From positions 7,275,001-7,339,000 of the forward strand of contig NZ_JAPEPW010000001.1 of NCBI RefSeq assembly GCF_026339955.1: a stretch of DNA of 64,000 bases, written 5' to 3'. Position 1 is the first letter of the stretch; the number at the start of each line of letters is the position of its first letter. The stretch is from Streptomyces sp. NBC_01549 (GTDB lineage: Bacteria; Actinomycetota; Actinomycetes; Streptomycetales; Streptomycetaceae). A program made the position numbers and the translations under genes. Under the pieces are notes generated by a model, which saw nothing but the letters and a program-made list of their open reading frames with translations, made no database searches and was not told the DNA's origin. Shown here piece by piece: positions 40,769-49,346 of this stretch.

Positions 40769-43474
40769 TCAGGACAGCGGTTGTTCGGCCCAGATGACCT
40801 TCCCGGCCTGGGTGTAGCGGGTGCCCCACCGCTCGGCGAGCTGGGCGACGAGGAACAGGCCGCGCCCGCCCTCGTCCGTGGTGGCCGCGTACCGCAGGCG
40901 GGGTGAGGTGCTGCTGCTGTCGGAGACCTCGCAGATCAGACTGCGGTCACGCAGCACGCGGACCTGGATGGTGCCGCTCCCGTAGCGGATCGCGTTGGTG
41001 ACCAGTTCGCTGAGGATCAGCTCGGTGGTGAACGCCATGTCGTCCAGGTCCCACTCCGCCAGCTGCCGGGTGACCGAGGCGCGTACCTCTGCGACGGCCG
41101 CCGGTTCGGACGGTACCTCCCACTCGGCGATGTGCTCGCCGCCGAGCGCGCGGGTGCCCGCGACGATCAGGGCGATGTCGTCGCTCGGCCGGGCCGGGAG
41201 CAGGGCGTCGAGGGCGGCCTGGCAGGTGTCCTCCGGTGACCGGTCGGTCCCCGCGAGGGCGGCGCGCAGGAGCTCGAGTCCCTCGTCGATGTCCCGTTCC
41301 CGGTGCTCGACGAGCCCGTCGGTGTAGAGCACCAGGCGGCTGCCCTCCTCCAGCTTGAGCTCCGCCGTCTCGAACGGCAGACCCCCGAGCCCCAGCGGGG
41401 GCCCGGCGGGCACGTCGGGAAACTCCACGCTGCCGTCGGGCCGGACCAGCGCCGGGGGCGGATGGCCGGCCCGGGCGACGGTGCAGAGCTGGGAGGTCGG
41501 GTCGTAGACGGCGTACAGGCAGGTGGCGCCGGTGATCGCGGCGCTGCTGTCCGCCGCCGCCTCGTCCTGGTCGATGCGGCCGACCAGCTCGTCGAGGAGC
41601 CCGAGGATCTCGTCGGGCGGCAGGTCCAGGGCGGAGAAGTTGTGGACGGCGGTTCGCAGGCGTCCCATCGTGGCCGCCGCGTGCAGTCCGTGGCCGACGA
41701 CATCGCCTACGACGACCGCGACCCGGGCGCCGGACAGCGGCAGCACGTCGAACCAGTCCCCGCCCACTCCCGCCTGCGCCGGAAGGTAACGGTAGGCGAT
41801 GTCCAGGGCGCTCTGCTCGGGGAGGTTGCGCGGCAGCAGACTGCGCTGCAGCGTCACGGCCATGGTGTGCTCGCGCGTGTAGCGGCGCGCGTTGTCGATG
41901 GAGACGGCGGCACGGGCGACCAGTTCCTCGGCGAGGGCCAGCTCCTCCTCGTCGAAGGGCTCGGGCTTCTGGGAGCGCCAGAAGTTGACGACGCCCATCA
42001 CCAGGGGGCCCACCCGCAGGGGCACGGTGATCAGCGAGTGGATGCCGTAGTCCACGACCTGCGTCGTGCGTTCCAGGTCCTGGGCGAGCCAGCCGGGGGC
42101 CTCTTCGAGGTCGGGCTCGACGACGGCCTCGCCCGTGCGCAGGCTCCGGGCCTGGGGGGTGGAGGCGATGAAGCGGATCTTCTCGCCCACCGGGTAGAGC
42201 GGGGCGTCCTTGCGGATTCCGCTGCTCGCGGTACGGCGCAGCTCGGTGACCCCGTCGGGCTCCTGCCCGTTCAGAACGGCGTCCGCCAGGTCCACGGTCG
42301 TGAAGTCCGCGAACCGCGGAACGGCCACCTCCGCCAGCGTCTCGGCGGTGCGGGTCACGTCCAGGCTGGTACCGACGCCCACCCCGATGTCGTACAGGAG
42401 CTTGAGGCGCTCGCGGGCCACCTCGGCCCGGCCGGACAGCGCGCGCAGCTCGGTCGAGTCGCGCAGGGTGGCGACACTGCCGGGCGGGCCGCCCTGGAGG
42501 TCGGTGGGCCGCTGGTTGATGGCCAGCAGCCGGTCCCCGACCAGGTGCACCTCGTCGGTGGCCACCCGTCCCGAGGCCAGCAGCTCGGCGGTGTCCGCCT
42601 CGAGGCCGAGTTCCAGGACATGCCGGCCCTCGGCGTCGGAGGGCAGATCGAGCAGGCGCTGGGCCTCGTCGTTGGCGAGCAGCAGCCGTCCCTCGCCGCC
42701 GGCGATGATCACTCCCTCCCGCACGGCGTGCAGCACCGCGTCGTGGTGCTCGTACATCCGGGTCATCTCGTACGGGCCCAGGCCGTGCGTCTGGCGCATC
42801 AGGCGCCGGCTCACGAGCGCCGTCCCGGCGGTGGCCAGGGCGAGCGCCGCGGCCGCGGCACCCAGCAGGAGGGGCAGCTGCCGGTTCGCCGCACCGCCCA
42901 CGCTGGCGGTCGTGATACCGGCCGACACCATGCCCACGACCTTGCCGTCGGGCGCCTCGATGGGAACCGTGGCCTGCACCAGCGGCCCGATGGTCCCGTT
43001 GATCTCCTCGGTGATGGACTGGCCGGCCAGCACGGGCGCGATGTTCCCGACGAACTTCTTTCCGATCCGGTCCTGTTTGGGGTGGGTGTAGCGGATCCCG
43101 TCGGTGTTCATCACGACGATGAAGTCCATGTGGGACCGCTTGCGGGCGGCCTCGGCCCGCGGCTGCAGCTCGAGCGTGGGGTGGGGGCTGCTCAGCGCCT
43201 CGCGGGTGCCGGGCGCGTTGGCGAACGTCTCCGCGACGGCCAGCGAACGGTTACGGGCCTCCTGCGTGCTGTCGTGCCGCACCTGCAGCACCAGCGCCAC
43301 CACCGCGGAGACGATCAGCAGCAGCACGATCGCCACTTGCAGCACGAACACCTGGCCCGCGACACTGCGCCCGCCCAGTGCGGAGCGCGATCCCGACGCG
43401 GGTCCGCGCCGCGTGCGCGGACCGCCTGGGCGAGGGGTCGACTGAGCCCGGGATCGACCCAAGAGTCGGACCAT
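40769..43474 (-). CDS. membrane sensor SpoIIE-type PP2C phosphatase with PAS, GAF and HATPase domains
   Basis: 901 residues. Order: membrane helix (about 41-65, VFVLQVAIVLLLIVSAVVAL), extracytoplasmic sCache-like sensor (TREALSSPHPTLELQPRAEA, VMNTDGIRYTHPKQDRIGKK), second helix (about 200-222), PAS (about 240-345, AVREGVIIAGGEGRLLLAND), GAF (about 355-530, DIGVGVGTSLDVTRTAETLA), PP2C (about 543-770, GGDWFDVLPLSGARVAVVVG and DVVGHGLHAAATMGRLRTAV) and an RsbW-type ATPase (about 775-895, LSELVTNAIRYGSGTIQVRV, DEGGRGLFLVAQLAERWG). It can both dephosphorylate an anti-anti-sigma factor and supply an anti-sigma kinase fold. No partner sigma or antagonist gene is adjacent. The start codon has no strong ribosome-binding site. 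Confidence 0.9.
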   Translation of the reverse strand: MVRLLGRSRAQSTPRPGGPRTRRGPASGSRSALGGRSVAGQVFVLQVAIVLLLIVSAVVALVLQVRHDSTQEARNRSLAVAETFANAPGTREALSSPHPTLELQPRAEAARKRSHMDFIVVMNTDGIRYTHPKQDRIGKKFVGNIAPVLAGQSITEEINGTIGPLVQATVPIEAPDGKVVGMVSAGITTASVGGAANRQLPLLLGAAAAALALATAGTALVSRRLMRQTHGLGPYEMTRMYEHHDAVLHAVREGVIIAGGEGRLLLANDEAQRLLDLPSDAEGRHVLELGLEADTAELLASGRVATDEVHLVGDRLLAINQRPTDLQGGPPGSVATLRDSTELRALSGRAEVARERLKLLYDIGVGVGTSLDVTRTAETLAEVAVPRFADFTTVDLADAVLNGQEPDGVTELRRTASSGIRKDAPLYPVGEKIRFIASTPQARSLRTGEAVVEPDLEEAPGWLAQDLERTTQVVDYGIHSLITVPLRVGPLVMGVVNFWRSQKPEPFDEEELALAEELVARAAVSIDNARRYTREHTMAVTLQRSLLPRNLPEQSALDIAYRYLPAQAGVGGDWFDVLPLSGARVAVVVGDVVGHGLHAAATMGRLRTAVHNFSALDLPPDEILGLLDELVGRIDQDEAAADSSAAITGATCLYAVYDPTSQLCTVARAGHPPPALVRPDGSVEFPDVPAGPPLGLGGLPFETAELKLEEGSRLVLYTDGLVEHRERDIDEGLELLRAALAGTDRSPEDTCQAALDALLPARPSDDIALIVAGTRALGGEHIAEWEVPSEPAAVAEVRASVTRQLAEWDLDDMAFTTELILSELVTNAIRYGSGTIQVRVLRDRSLICEVSDSSSTSPRLRYAATTDEGGRGLFLVAQLAERWGTRYTQAGKVIWAEQPLS

Positions 43475-43663
43475 GTGCCTATGTCTACACTGCCGGGCGC
43501 CCCGAGGCGAGGGGCATCACGTGGTGTGGCAGAGGCCGGTCAGGACCCCGTGGTGCGGGCCGCTCGGATAGTGATGCTGTCGGGCTGTTCCGGCCGCATC
43601 ATGGAGGTGGGTCGATATGACCGCATATGTATCTCTGACGTGTCTCGGGTACGGGAGGTCGTC

Positions 43664-43900
43664 ATGCACAGTCCGGACCGCTACCGGTTGGTCTTCACCC
43701 ATCAGGAATCAGGCGTCGGCGTCATCACCGACGAGGTGGTGGTCGAGCGGACCGACTCCTTTGGGCCGGGTGGGAACCCGGTGTACTCGGACCCCACCGG
43801 CATCCTCCGCGCCGAGATCAGCGCGGCGGGGGAAGTGCGGATGCTGGCCAGCGGCGGTTACCAGTCGCCGATGGTGCCCACCGCCGAACCACTGTCCTGA
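43664..43900 (+). CDS. 78-residue protein resembling DUF6296
   Basis: ATG five bases after GGGAGG. The protein MHSPDRYRLVFTHQESGVGV ... VVVERTDSFGPGGNPVYSDP ... TGILRAEISAAGEVRMLASG looks like the short actinobacterial DUF6296 family as I remember it; this match is from memory. All-beta, cytoplasmic, no catalytic motif. Its last 43 bases overlap the 3' end of the convergent MFS gene. It is divergent from the SpoIIE phosphatase. Confidence 0.65.
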   Translation: MHSPDRYRLVFTHQESGVGVITDEVVVERTDSFGPGGNPVYSDPTGILRAEISAAGEVRMLASGGYQSPMVPTAEPLS

Positions 43901-45081
43901 CCGCCTGCCCTCGTCCGCGACCGGCCGGTCGCGGGCCAGGTCAGCACGGCCAGGGCACCGAGGGTGAGCACTCCGCCCACCAGGAACGTCCCGCGCACCC
44001 CGGCGACGTGGAGCAGGGCGCCCCCGGTCAACGCGCCCGCCGCGACCCCCGCGTTGAAGGCGGCCGAGTTCGAGGCGAGGGCCAGTTCCGTTCGCCCGGG
44101 CGCGACTTGGAGGACCTGACTCTGCGTGGCCATGAAGACGGGGCCCACGGAGGCGCCCAGCAGCATCAGCAGGGCGACGGCCGCAGCTTGGCTGCGCCCA
44201 CCGCCCAGGTAGAGGCCGAGCAGGGCCACCGCCTGGGTCGCCACGGGGACCGTCAGGGTTCCGCGCGGGAAGCGGTCGAGGAGCGGGCCGGCCGCCGAGA
44301 CGCCCGCGATGCCCGCCACGCCGAACGCCAGCAGTACGGCGCTCACCGAATCCCTGGAGAAACCGCTCACCTCGTCGAGGAAGGCGACGACGTACGTGAA
44401 TCCCGCGAAGGCGCCGGTCACCGACAACGCGGTGGTCGCCAGCACCACGGCGAACCGGCGGGCGTCGGGAGTCGTCCCGTACGCCGCGTGCCCTTCCTCG
44501 GGACGCGAGGTCGGCAGCAGGACGGCGACGGCGACGAGCGCGACGAGGCCGAGCCCCCCGAGCACCAGGAAGGGCGCCCGCCAGCCGCCGTGCCCGCCCA
44601 GCCAGGTACCGGCCGGAACCCCGAGCACCGTGGCGAGCGAGCCCCCGACGGACAGCAGCCCGATCACCCGCCCGCGCCGTTCGGGCGGGTACAACCCCAC
44701 GGCGACCGGGCCCATCACCGCCCAGAACAGCGCCTGGGCCAGCGCGGTCGCGATCCGTGCCGCGAGCAGGAATCCGTACGACAGGCCGCCCAGGGCCGAC
44801 ATCCAGCTGGCCAGCACGAGCAGTCCCAGCAGGCCCGACAGCACATGGCGGCGCGGGATCGACCGGGTCACGTGCGTGACGGGCAGCGAGACGACGGCCA
44901 CGGTCAGGCCGTAGCCGGTGACGAGCAGTCCGACGGAGGCGAGCGACACACGCAGGTCGTCCGCGATGAGCGGGAGCAACCCGACGGGCAGATTCTCCGT
45001 GGTGTTGAAGGTGAACGCGGCCAGCATGAGCGCGGCCACGACGGCGGCCCTGCGCCAGGCGGTGAGACGTACGCTCGCCAT
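43858..45081 (-). CDS. MFS transporter (drug/sugar efflux type)
   Basis: 407 residues with 12 membrane helices, ATG at 45081 behind AAGG. TM1 is VVAALMLAAFTFNTTENLPV; the loop after TM2 carries TRSIPRRHVLSGLLGLLVLA, a variant motif A. FWAVMGPVAVGLYPPERRGR and VIGLLSVGGSLATVLGVPAG match DHA1-type exporters of the AraJ/SotB/Cmx group, and FMATQSQVLQVAPGRTELAL is a family signature region. A divergently transcribed ArsR-like regulator lies 221 bp away with a palindrome between them, suggesting an inducible exporter. Confidence 0.9.
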   Translation of the reverse strand: MASVRLTAWRRAAVVAALMLAAFTFNTTENLPVGLLPLIADDLRVSLASVGLLVTGYGLTVAVVSLPVTHVTRSIPRRHVLSGLLGLLVLASWMSALGGLSYGFLLAARIATALAQALFWAVMGPVAVGLYPPERRGRVIGLLSVGGSLATVLGVPAGTWLGGHGGWRAPFLVLGGLGLVALVAVAVLLPTSRPEEGHAAYGTTPDARRFAVVLATTALSVTGAFAGFTYVVAFLDEVSGFSRDSVSAVLLAFGVAGIAGVSAAGPLLDRFPRGTLTVPVATQAVALLGLYLGGGRSQAAAVALLMLLGASVGPVFMATQSQVLQVAPGRTELALASNSAAFNAGVAAGALTGGALLHVAGVRGTFLVGGVLTLGALAVLTWPATGRSRTRAGGQDSGSAVGTIGDW

Positions 45082-45225
45082 CCACGAGCCTTTCTGCGAA
45101 GTGTTGTTGAAGCGCTTGTCGAGGCGGTCTGTCGAGCGGTGTGTTTGAGGGGCGGTGAGGGGGCGAGGGGTGGCCGGACGCGGCCACGGGCCAGCGTGCG
45201 GCGTCCTCGTGCGGCCCACTACTCT

Positions 45226-45241
45226 TTCGGCTGGAGCCGAA
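45226..45241. promoter_or_regulatory. perfect palindrome between MFS and regulator genes, candidate operator
   Basis: TTCGGCTGGAGCCGAA is a 7-bp perfect inverted repeat with a two-base centre. It lies 62 bp before the regulator start and about 145 bp before the MFS start. Position and symmetry fit the binding site of the adjacent ArsR-like dimer. Confidence 0.5.
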
Positions 45242-45302
45242 TCGCTCGCCCAAAGCCCCGTGAGCCCGTCGCAGGCTCGACGGAGGTTCCCCGGAGGCCG
45301 TT

Positions 45303-46298
45303 TTGCCGCTGACCCTGCACCTTGGCACCGACGATCTGACGCGCTGCCGGTTCGCGGTGTCCCCGCTCTGCCAGACGCACGAGGCGCTGCGCATGCTGCG
45401 GCGCCCGGACCGGCACGCCTTCCACCGCGACTGGCTGCGCCGCGTCCGCGACGTCCTGGCGGGCCTGGACCTGGCGGAGCTGTGGCTGTTCATCCCGCGC
45501 AAGGGCGGCTACACCCCGGACTTCCTGGGCCCTCCGCCGCGGACGCCGAACGCCTCCTTCGACGAGGAGCTGGCCCTGATGCGCGCCACCGACCCCGCCA
45601 TGGCCCGTACGGAGCTGGCGCGTTCGCTCGCCTGCACACCCGGCGCCGCCGCAACGCCGTACGGCCGTAAGGCGCTGGAGGACCCGGCGGGCACCGTGCG
45701 ACGCCTCGCCGACCTCACCGAGCGGGCCTGGCACGCGCTGCTCGCTCCGGACTGGCCCCGCCACCAGGCCCTTCTGGAGGCCGATATCGCCTACCGCTCA
45801 CGGCAGTTGGCGGACGGCGGCCTCGAAGCGCTCTTCGGCGATCTGCATCCGGAGGTCGAGTGGGTGGACGACACCCTCACCCTGCGCATGTACGCCGACC
45901 TGAAGGAGGCGCAGGGGCCCGACGGGCGGGGCGTGCTGCTGATGCCCAGTGTCTTCGTACGGCCGGATGTGGTGAGCGGCTTCGCCCGGCCCTGGCAGCC
46001 GACGGTGATCTATCCGGCCCGGGGCGCGGGTGGCCCGAAGGCCGGGGCCGCTCCCGCCGAGGCGCCCGCCGTCCTGGCCCGGCTGCTCGGACCCCACCGT
46101 GCCGCCGTCCTTGTCGGCCTCGACGGCCCCGCCTCGACCACGACCCTGGCGAACCGACACGATCTGGCCCCCTCGTCCGTCTCGGCCCACCTCTTGGTGC
46201 TGCGCGAGGCCGGACTGCTGGTGTCGCACCGACAGGGGCAGTACGTCCTCTACGAACGCACGGCGCTGGGGGACGCGCTGGCGGCCAGGGGCCGGTGA
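45303..46298 (+). CDS. ArsR-like winged-helix regulator with N-terminal DUF5937-type domain
   Basis: 331 residues from a TTG at 45303, GGAGG five bases upstream; no ATG is near. The long N-terminal domain (LTLHLGTDDLTRCRFAVSPL, CQTHEALRMLRRPDRHAFHR, DWLRRVRDVLAGLDLAELWL) resembles DUF5937. The C-terminal 80 residues form an ArsR-type winged helix (AAVLVGLDGPASTTTLANRH, LAPSSVSAHLLVLREAGLLV, SHRQGQYVLYERT). No Cys metal site is seen, so it likely senses a small organic ligand. It probably represses the divergent MFS exporter. Confidence 0.87.
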   Translation: MPLTLHLGTDDLTRCRFAVSPLCQTHEALRMLRRPDRHAFHRDWLRRVRDVLAGLDLAELWLFIPRKGGYTPDFLGPPPRTPNASFDEELALMRATDPAMARTELARSLACTPGAAATPYGRKALEDPAGTVRRLADLTERAWHALLAPDWPRHQALLEADIAYRSRQLADGGLEALFGDLHPEVEWVDDTLTLRMYADLKEAQGPDGRGVLLMPSVFVRPDVVSGFARPWQPTVIYPARGAGGPKAGAAPAEAPAVLARLLGPHRAAVLVGLDGPASTTTLANRHDLAPSSVSAHLLVLREAGLLVSHRQGQYVLYERTALGDALAARGR

Positions 46299-46339
46299 AC
46301 CGTCCGGCGTCCTGGGAGATCAGATACCCGGCGGGTGAG

Positions 46340-47140
46340 TTATCCGGCGCCCTTGGAAGTGACGGTGAAGTGCGCTCCGTCGGGGTCGGTCAGGATGGCC
46401 TCGGTCGAGCCGACGCCCTGCTGGTGGGCCGTGCCACCATGGGCGCGCGTGGCCCGGGCGGCGGCCTCCACGTCGTCGACGGTGAAGTGGATCTGCCAGT
46501 GCGGCCGGATCGTCGGGTCGGGCGCCGCTCCGATGGCGCCGGAGTGGATACGGGCCACGACGTCGCCCCGGCTGCGCAGTACGACCTCGTTGTCCTCGTA
46601 GTGGACCTCGCAGGACCCGGGGGCGGAGGAGGCCCACTCCAGGACCTCCGCGTAGAAGATGGCGGCGTCGAAGGCGTCGCGGGTGTGCAGCCGTACGAAG
46701 ACCGGTGCCGCGCGGCGCCACTCCTCCCAGCCGGCCACCAGCTCGCCCTCCCAGATGCCGAACACCGCTCCGTCCCGGTCGGCCAGCAGCGCCGCCCGCC
46801 CCGGCGGGAACGAGATCGGCCCCACCGCCGTCGTACCCCCGCGCTCCTGACTGCGGGACACCGTCTCGTCCGCACTCGCCACCGCGAAATACGGGGTCCA
46901 CGTGGCCATTCCCGGTCCGAAGTCGGACATCGCCGAGACTCCCGCGACCGGCACCCCGTTGACCCGTGCGAAACGGTACTTCCTGCCCATTTTGCCCGCG
47001 TGCCACTCCCAGCCCAGTACGGCGTGGTAGAAATCCTGCGCGGCCCGCAGATCGCGTGTGGCCAGGCTGACCCAGCAGGGCGCTCCGAACACCGAGTGGC
47101 TGGAGACAACCGCACGGGCGAGTGTTCCGTCGCTCTTCAT
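46340..47140 (-). CDS. VOC-family protein with two glyoxalase-like domains
   Basis: 266 residues, ATG at 47140. Domain 1: GAPCWVSLATRDLRAAQDFY, HAVLGWEWHAGKMGRKYRFA, RAALLADRDGAVFGIWEGEL. Domain 2: APVFVRLHTRDAFDAAIFYA, EVLEWASSAPGSCEVHYEDN, HWQIHFTVDDVEAAARATRA, STEAILTDPDGAHFTVTSKG. The layout resembles the Cfp30B/fosfomycin-resistance-like VOC pairs. Metal ligands are only partly conserved (His in HFTVDD, no clear Glu in domain 1), so it may bind a ligand without catalysis. Convergent with the ArsR-like gene. Confidence 0.83.
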   Translation of the reverse strand: MKSDGTLARAVVSSHSVFGAPCWVSLATRDLRAAQDFYHAVLGWEWHAGKMGRKYRFARVNGVPVAGVSAMSDFGPGMATWTPYFAVASADETVSRSQERGGTTAVGPISFPPGRAALLADRDGAVFGIWEGELVAGWEEWRRAAPVFVRLHTRDAFDAAIFYAEVLEWASSAPGSCEVHYEDNEVVLRSRGDVVARIHSGAIGAAPDPTIRPHWQIHFTVDDVEAAARATRAHGGTAHQQGVGSTEAILTDPDGAHFTVTSKGAG

Positions 47141-47239
47141 CGCTGCACCGTCCTGACCTCACTGGTCGGCAGCGGCTGGACGCGAGTACTCCGGGGTGTC
47201 GGTGGCATACGCCCGGCGACCGACACCCGCCCAGCCCGG

Positions 47240-47266
47240 GGAGGCCTTCCGCACCGGAAGGCCTCC
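47240..47266 (-). terminator. strong hairpin downstream of the DUF4177 gene
   Basis: A perfect 11-bp stem (GGAGGCCTTCC and GGAAGGCCTCC) with loop GCACC lies 104 bp beyond the DUF4177 stop and 100 bp before the VOC start. No U-run follows. It would end the DUF4177 transcript and insulate the VOC gene. Confidence 0.6.
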
Positions 47267-47369
47267 GACGGCTCAGGAGCACCTGCGGATCCGCTGTCCC
47301 ATCAGTTCCAGCATCCCCCGCGTCGGCCTCCCGCGCACCATGCAGGTGCATAAGCGGGCATAAACGGAC

Positions 47370-47585
47370 CTATCCTAGGGGTCGCTCAAAGGTCAGGAGC
47401 AGCCCCTCCACCGCGCCGGGGCCTATGCGGCCCTTGACGTCGGCGGACGTGATCGCCTTGAGCGCCCAGCCGTCCCCGGCGTGCTTGTTCAGAACCTTCT
47501 CCAGCTTGTCGCTGTCCAGCGCGTCGCCGATGAGTGACTCCCGGAAGGTGACGACCTTGTACTCGTACGTGTAAGCGTTGCTCAT
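47370..47585 (-). CDS. DUF4177 family protein
   Basis: 71 residues starting MSNAYTYEYKVVTFRESLIG, then DKLEKVLNKHAGDGWALKAI and a last strand LLLTFERPLG. The E-Y-K-V-V, LNxxAxxGW and final FxR strand are the DUF4177 pattern, a small alpha-beta protein of unknown role. A GGAG lies 12 bases before the ATG; the in-frame upstream start at 47630 would add 15 residues but has no homology. Divergent from the aminotransferase gene. Confidence 0.8.
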   Translation of the reverse strand: MSNAYTYEYKVVTFRESLIGDALDSDKLEKVLNKHAGDGWALKAITSADVKGRIGPGAVEGLLLTFERPLG

Positions 47586-47752
47586 GACTGCGGGATTCTC
47601 CTGCGGTTCGAACGGCATGGCCTGGCCCACCCAATCACTGTTCGTCGCCGTCGCACAGGGGAGGGCCCGGTCCGTACGGATACCTTTGTTGAAGCTTCAC
47701 GGAGGGCCGGTTTCAGGGCGTTGGTGAAGGACCGGCCGGGCGGAGGGGACTC

Positions 47753-49288
47753 ATGGACAAGGCGCGGAGCAGCGGCCACATAGGCACCACCGGAGACGAA
47801 GGGGGCGTCGACGGCTTCGCCGGGTTACGGACGCGCGACTTCGGCTATCTCGACGAGGGCGGCCACACCTACCTCGACCACACGGGCGCGGGGCTCCCGC
47901 CGCGCTCGCTCGTCACGGGCAGTGCCGAACGCCTCATCACCGGGTTATTCGGCAACCCGCACTCCGAGAGCCCGGCCTCCCGTGCCTCGGGACTCCTGCT
48001 CGCCGAGGCCCGCCGTGCCGTGCTCCGGCACTTCGACGCCGATCCCGCCGAGTACGCCGTGATCTTCACGCCCAATGCCACGGGCGCGCTGCGCCTGGTC
48101 GGCGAGGCGTATCCGTTCGCGCGCGGGAGCAGGCTGGTGATGTCGCTGGACAACCACAACTCGGTCAACGGTCTGCGCGAGTACGCGCGAGCCAGGGGAG
48201 CCGCGACAGCGTACGTCCCGGTGAGCGGGACCGGCCTGCGGATCGACGAGGAACGGCTGTGGGAGGCGCTCAGCGCGCGCGGACGCGGTGCCGGGCGCCA
48301 CCTGAGCCGCCTGAGCCGAAGGGGAGGCCCCGGTCTCCTGGGCCGGCCGGGCGGGGCGGGCCTGCCGGGGCGGCGAGGCGGCCCAGGGCCGCGCGGGCTG
48401 CTGGCCTACCCGGCCCAGAGCAACTTCACCGGTGTCCAGCATCCGCTGGAGTGGATCGCGCGGGCGCAGGAGCACGGCTACGACGTCCTGCTCGACGCGG
48501 CCGCCTTCGTGCCGACGAACCCGCTCGACCTCAGCCGTTTCCACCCGGACTTCACCGTGGTCAGCTGGTACAAGGTCTTCGGCCACCCCACCGGCATCGG
48601 CAGTCTGATCGCCCGCCGGGAGGCCCTCGCCAAGCTGCGCCGGCCCTGGTTCTCCGGTGGCACGATCTACGCGGTCAGCGCCCAGGCGCAGTGGCACGTC
48701 CTCGCGGACGACGAGGCGGCCTTCGAGGACGGCACGGTGAACTTCCTGTCCGTCCCGGACGTCACCGCCGGGCTGGAGTGGATCGACCGCCTCGGCATGG
48801 ACCGGGTGCACGCCCACGTCGCCGCCCTCACCGGCCGGCTGCTCGCCGGCCTAGGGACGTTGCGCCACAGCGACGGTTCCCCGATGGTCCGCGTGTACGG
48901 CCCCCTGGACGCCGGGGCGGCCCGGGGCGGCACGGTCGCGCTGAACCTGCTGGGAGCGGACGGCCGGATCGTCGATGAACGCGTCGTCACCCGTGACAGC
49001 GCCGCGCGCGGCATCTCGCTGCGGACCGGATGTTTCTGCAACCCGGGTGCCGGCGAGGCGGCGTTCGCTCTCCCGCTGCGCCGGCTGCGCTCGGCCGCGG
49101 GCAGGCAACTCGGTTCGACGGAGGAGTACTTGAGCCTGCTGCAGCTGCCCTCGGCGGGTGCCGTCCGCATCTCCCTGGGCGTGTCGTCCCAGCCGAGGGA
49201 CATCGAGACGTTCCTGACGTTCGTGACACAGACCTACCGCGACCGGGTGCCGGGGGTGGCAGGTCTGGCGGCTCGGGTGGGGTGCTGA
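47753..49288 (+). CDS. aminotransferase class V / MOSC-like cysteine desulfurase family protein
   Basis: 511 residues, ATG six bases after GGAGG. PLP-fold motifs: TYLDHTGAGLPPRSLVTGSA, IFTPNATGALRLVGEAYPFA, DNHNSVNGLREYARARGA, DVLLDAAAFVPTNPLDLSRF, PLP lysine near 272 (VVSWYKVFGHPTGIGSLIAR), and the persulfide-type cysteine near 425 (ISLRTGCFCNPGAGEAAFAL). This matches molybdenum-cofactor-sulfurase-like proteins. Residues about 178-215 are a Gly/Arg/Pro/Leu-rich insertion (LGRPGGAGLPGRRGGPGPRG) not expected in the family and encoded by repetitive GC-rich DNA. No molybdoenzyme gene is nearby. Confidence 0.87.
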   Translation: MDKARSSGHIGTTGDEGGVDGFAGLRTRDFGYLDEGGHTYLDHTGAGLPPRSLVTGSAERLITGLFGNPHSESPASRASGLLLAEARRAVLRHFDADPAEYAVIFTPNATGALRLVGEAYPFARGSRLVMSLDNHNSVNGLREYARARGAATAYVPVSGTGLRIDEERLWEALSARGRGAGRHLSRLSRRGGPGLLGRPGGAGLPGRRGGPGPRGLLAYPAQSNFTGVQHPLEWIARAQEHGYDVLLDAAAFVPTNPLDLSRFHPDFTVVSWYKVFGHPTGIGSLIARREALAKLRRPWFSGGTIYAVSAQAQWHVLADDEAAFEDGTVNFLSVPDVTAGLEWIDRLGMDRVHAHVAALTGRLLAGLGTLRHSDGSPMVRVYGPLDAGAARGGTVALNLLGADGRIVDERVVTRDSAARGISLRTGCFCNPGAGEAAFALPLRRLRSAAGRQLGSTEEYLSLLQLPSAGAVRISLGVSSQPRDIETFLTFVTQTYRDRVPGVAGLAARVGC

Positions 49289-49346
49289 GGGTCTGCCGGG
49301 GGTGACAGTCGAGCAGGGCCCGTGAAGGGGCCGCCGGGCCCGCCGC

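Noticed and set aside
43629..43652. GTAT-N14-GGGTAC, a good match to a sigma-B-type promoter upstream of the 78-residue gene.
   Set aside because: Transcription from it would begin 4-5 bases before the ATG and exclude the clear GGGAGG ribosome-binding site, so it is probably coincidental.
41303..43663. Plus-strand frame running into the 78-residue gene.
   Set aside because: It is antisense to the SpoIIE phosphatase; only the part from the ATG at 43664 has a ribosome-binding site and protein-like homology.
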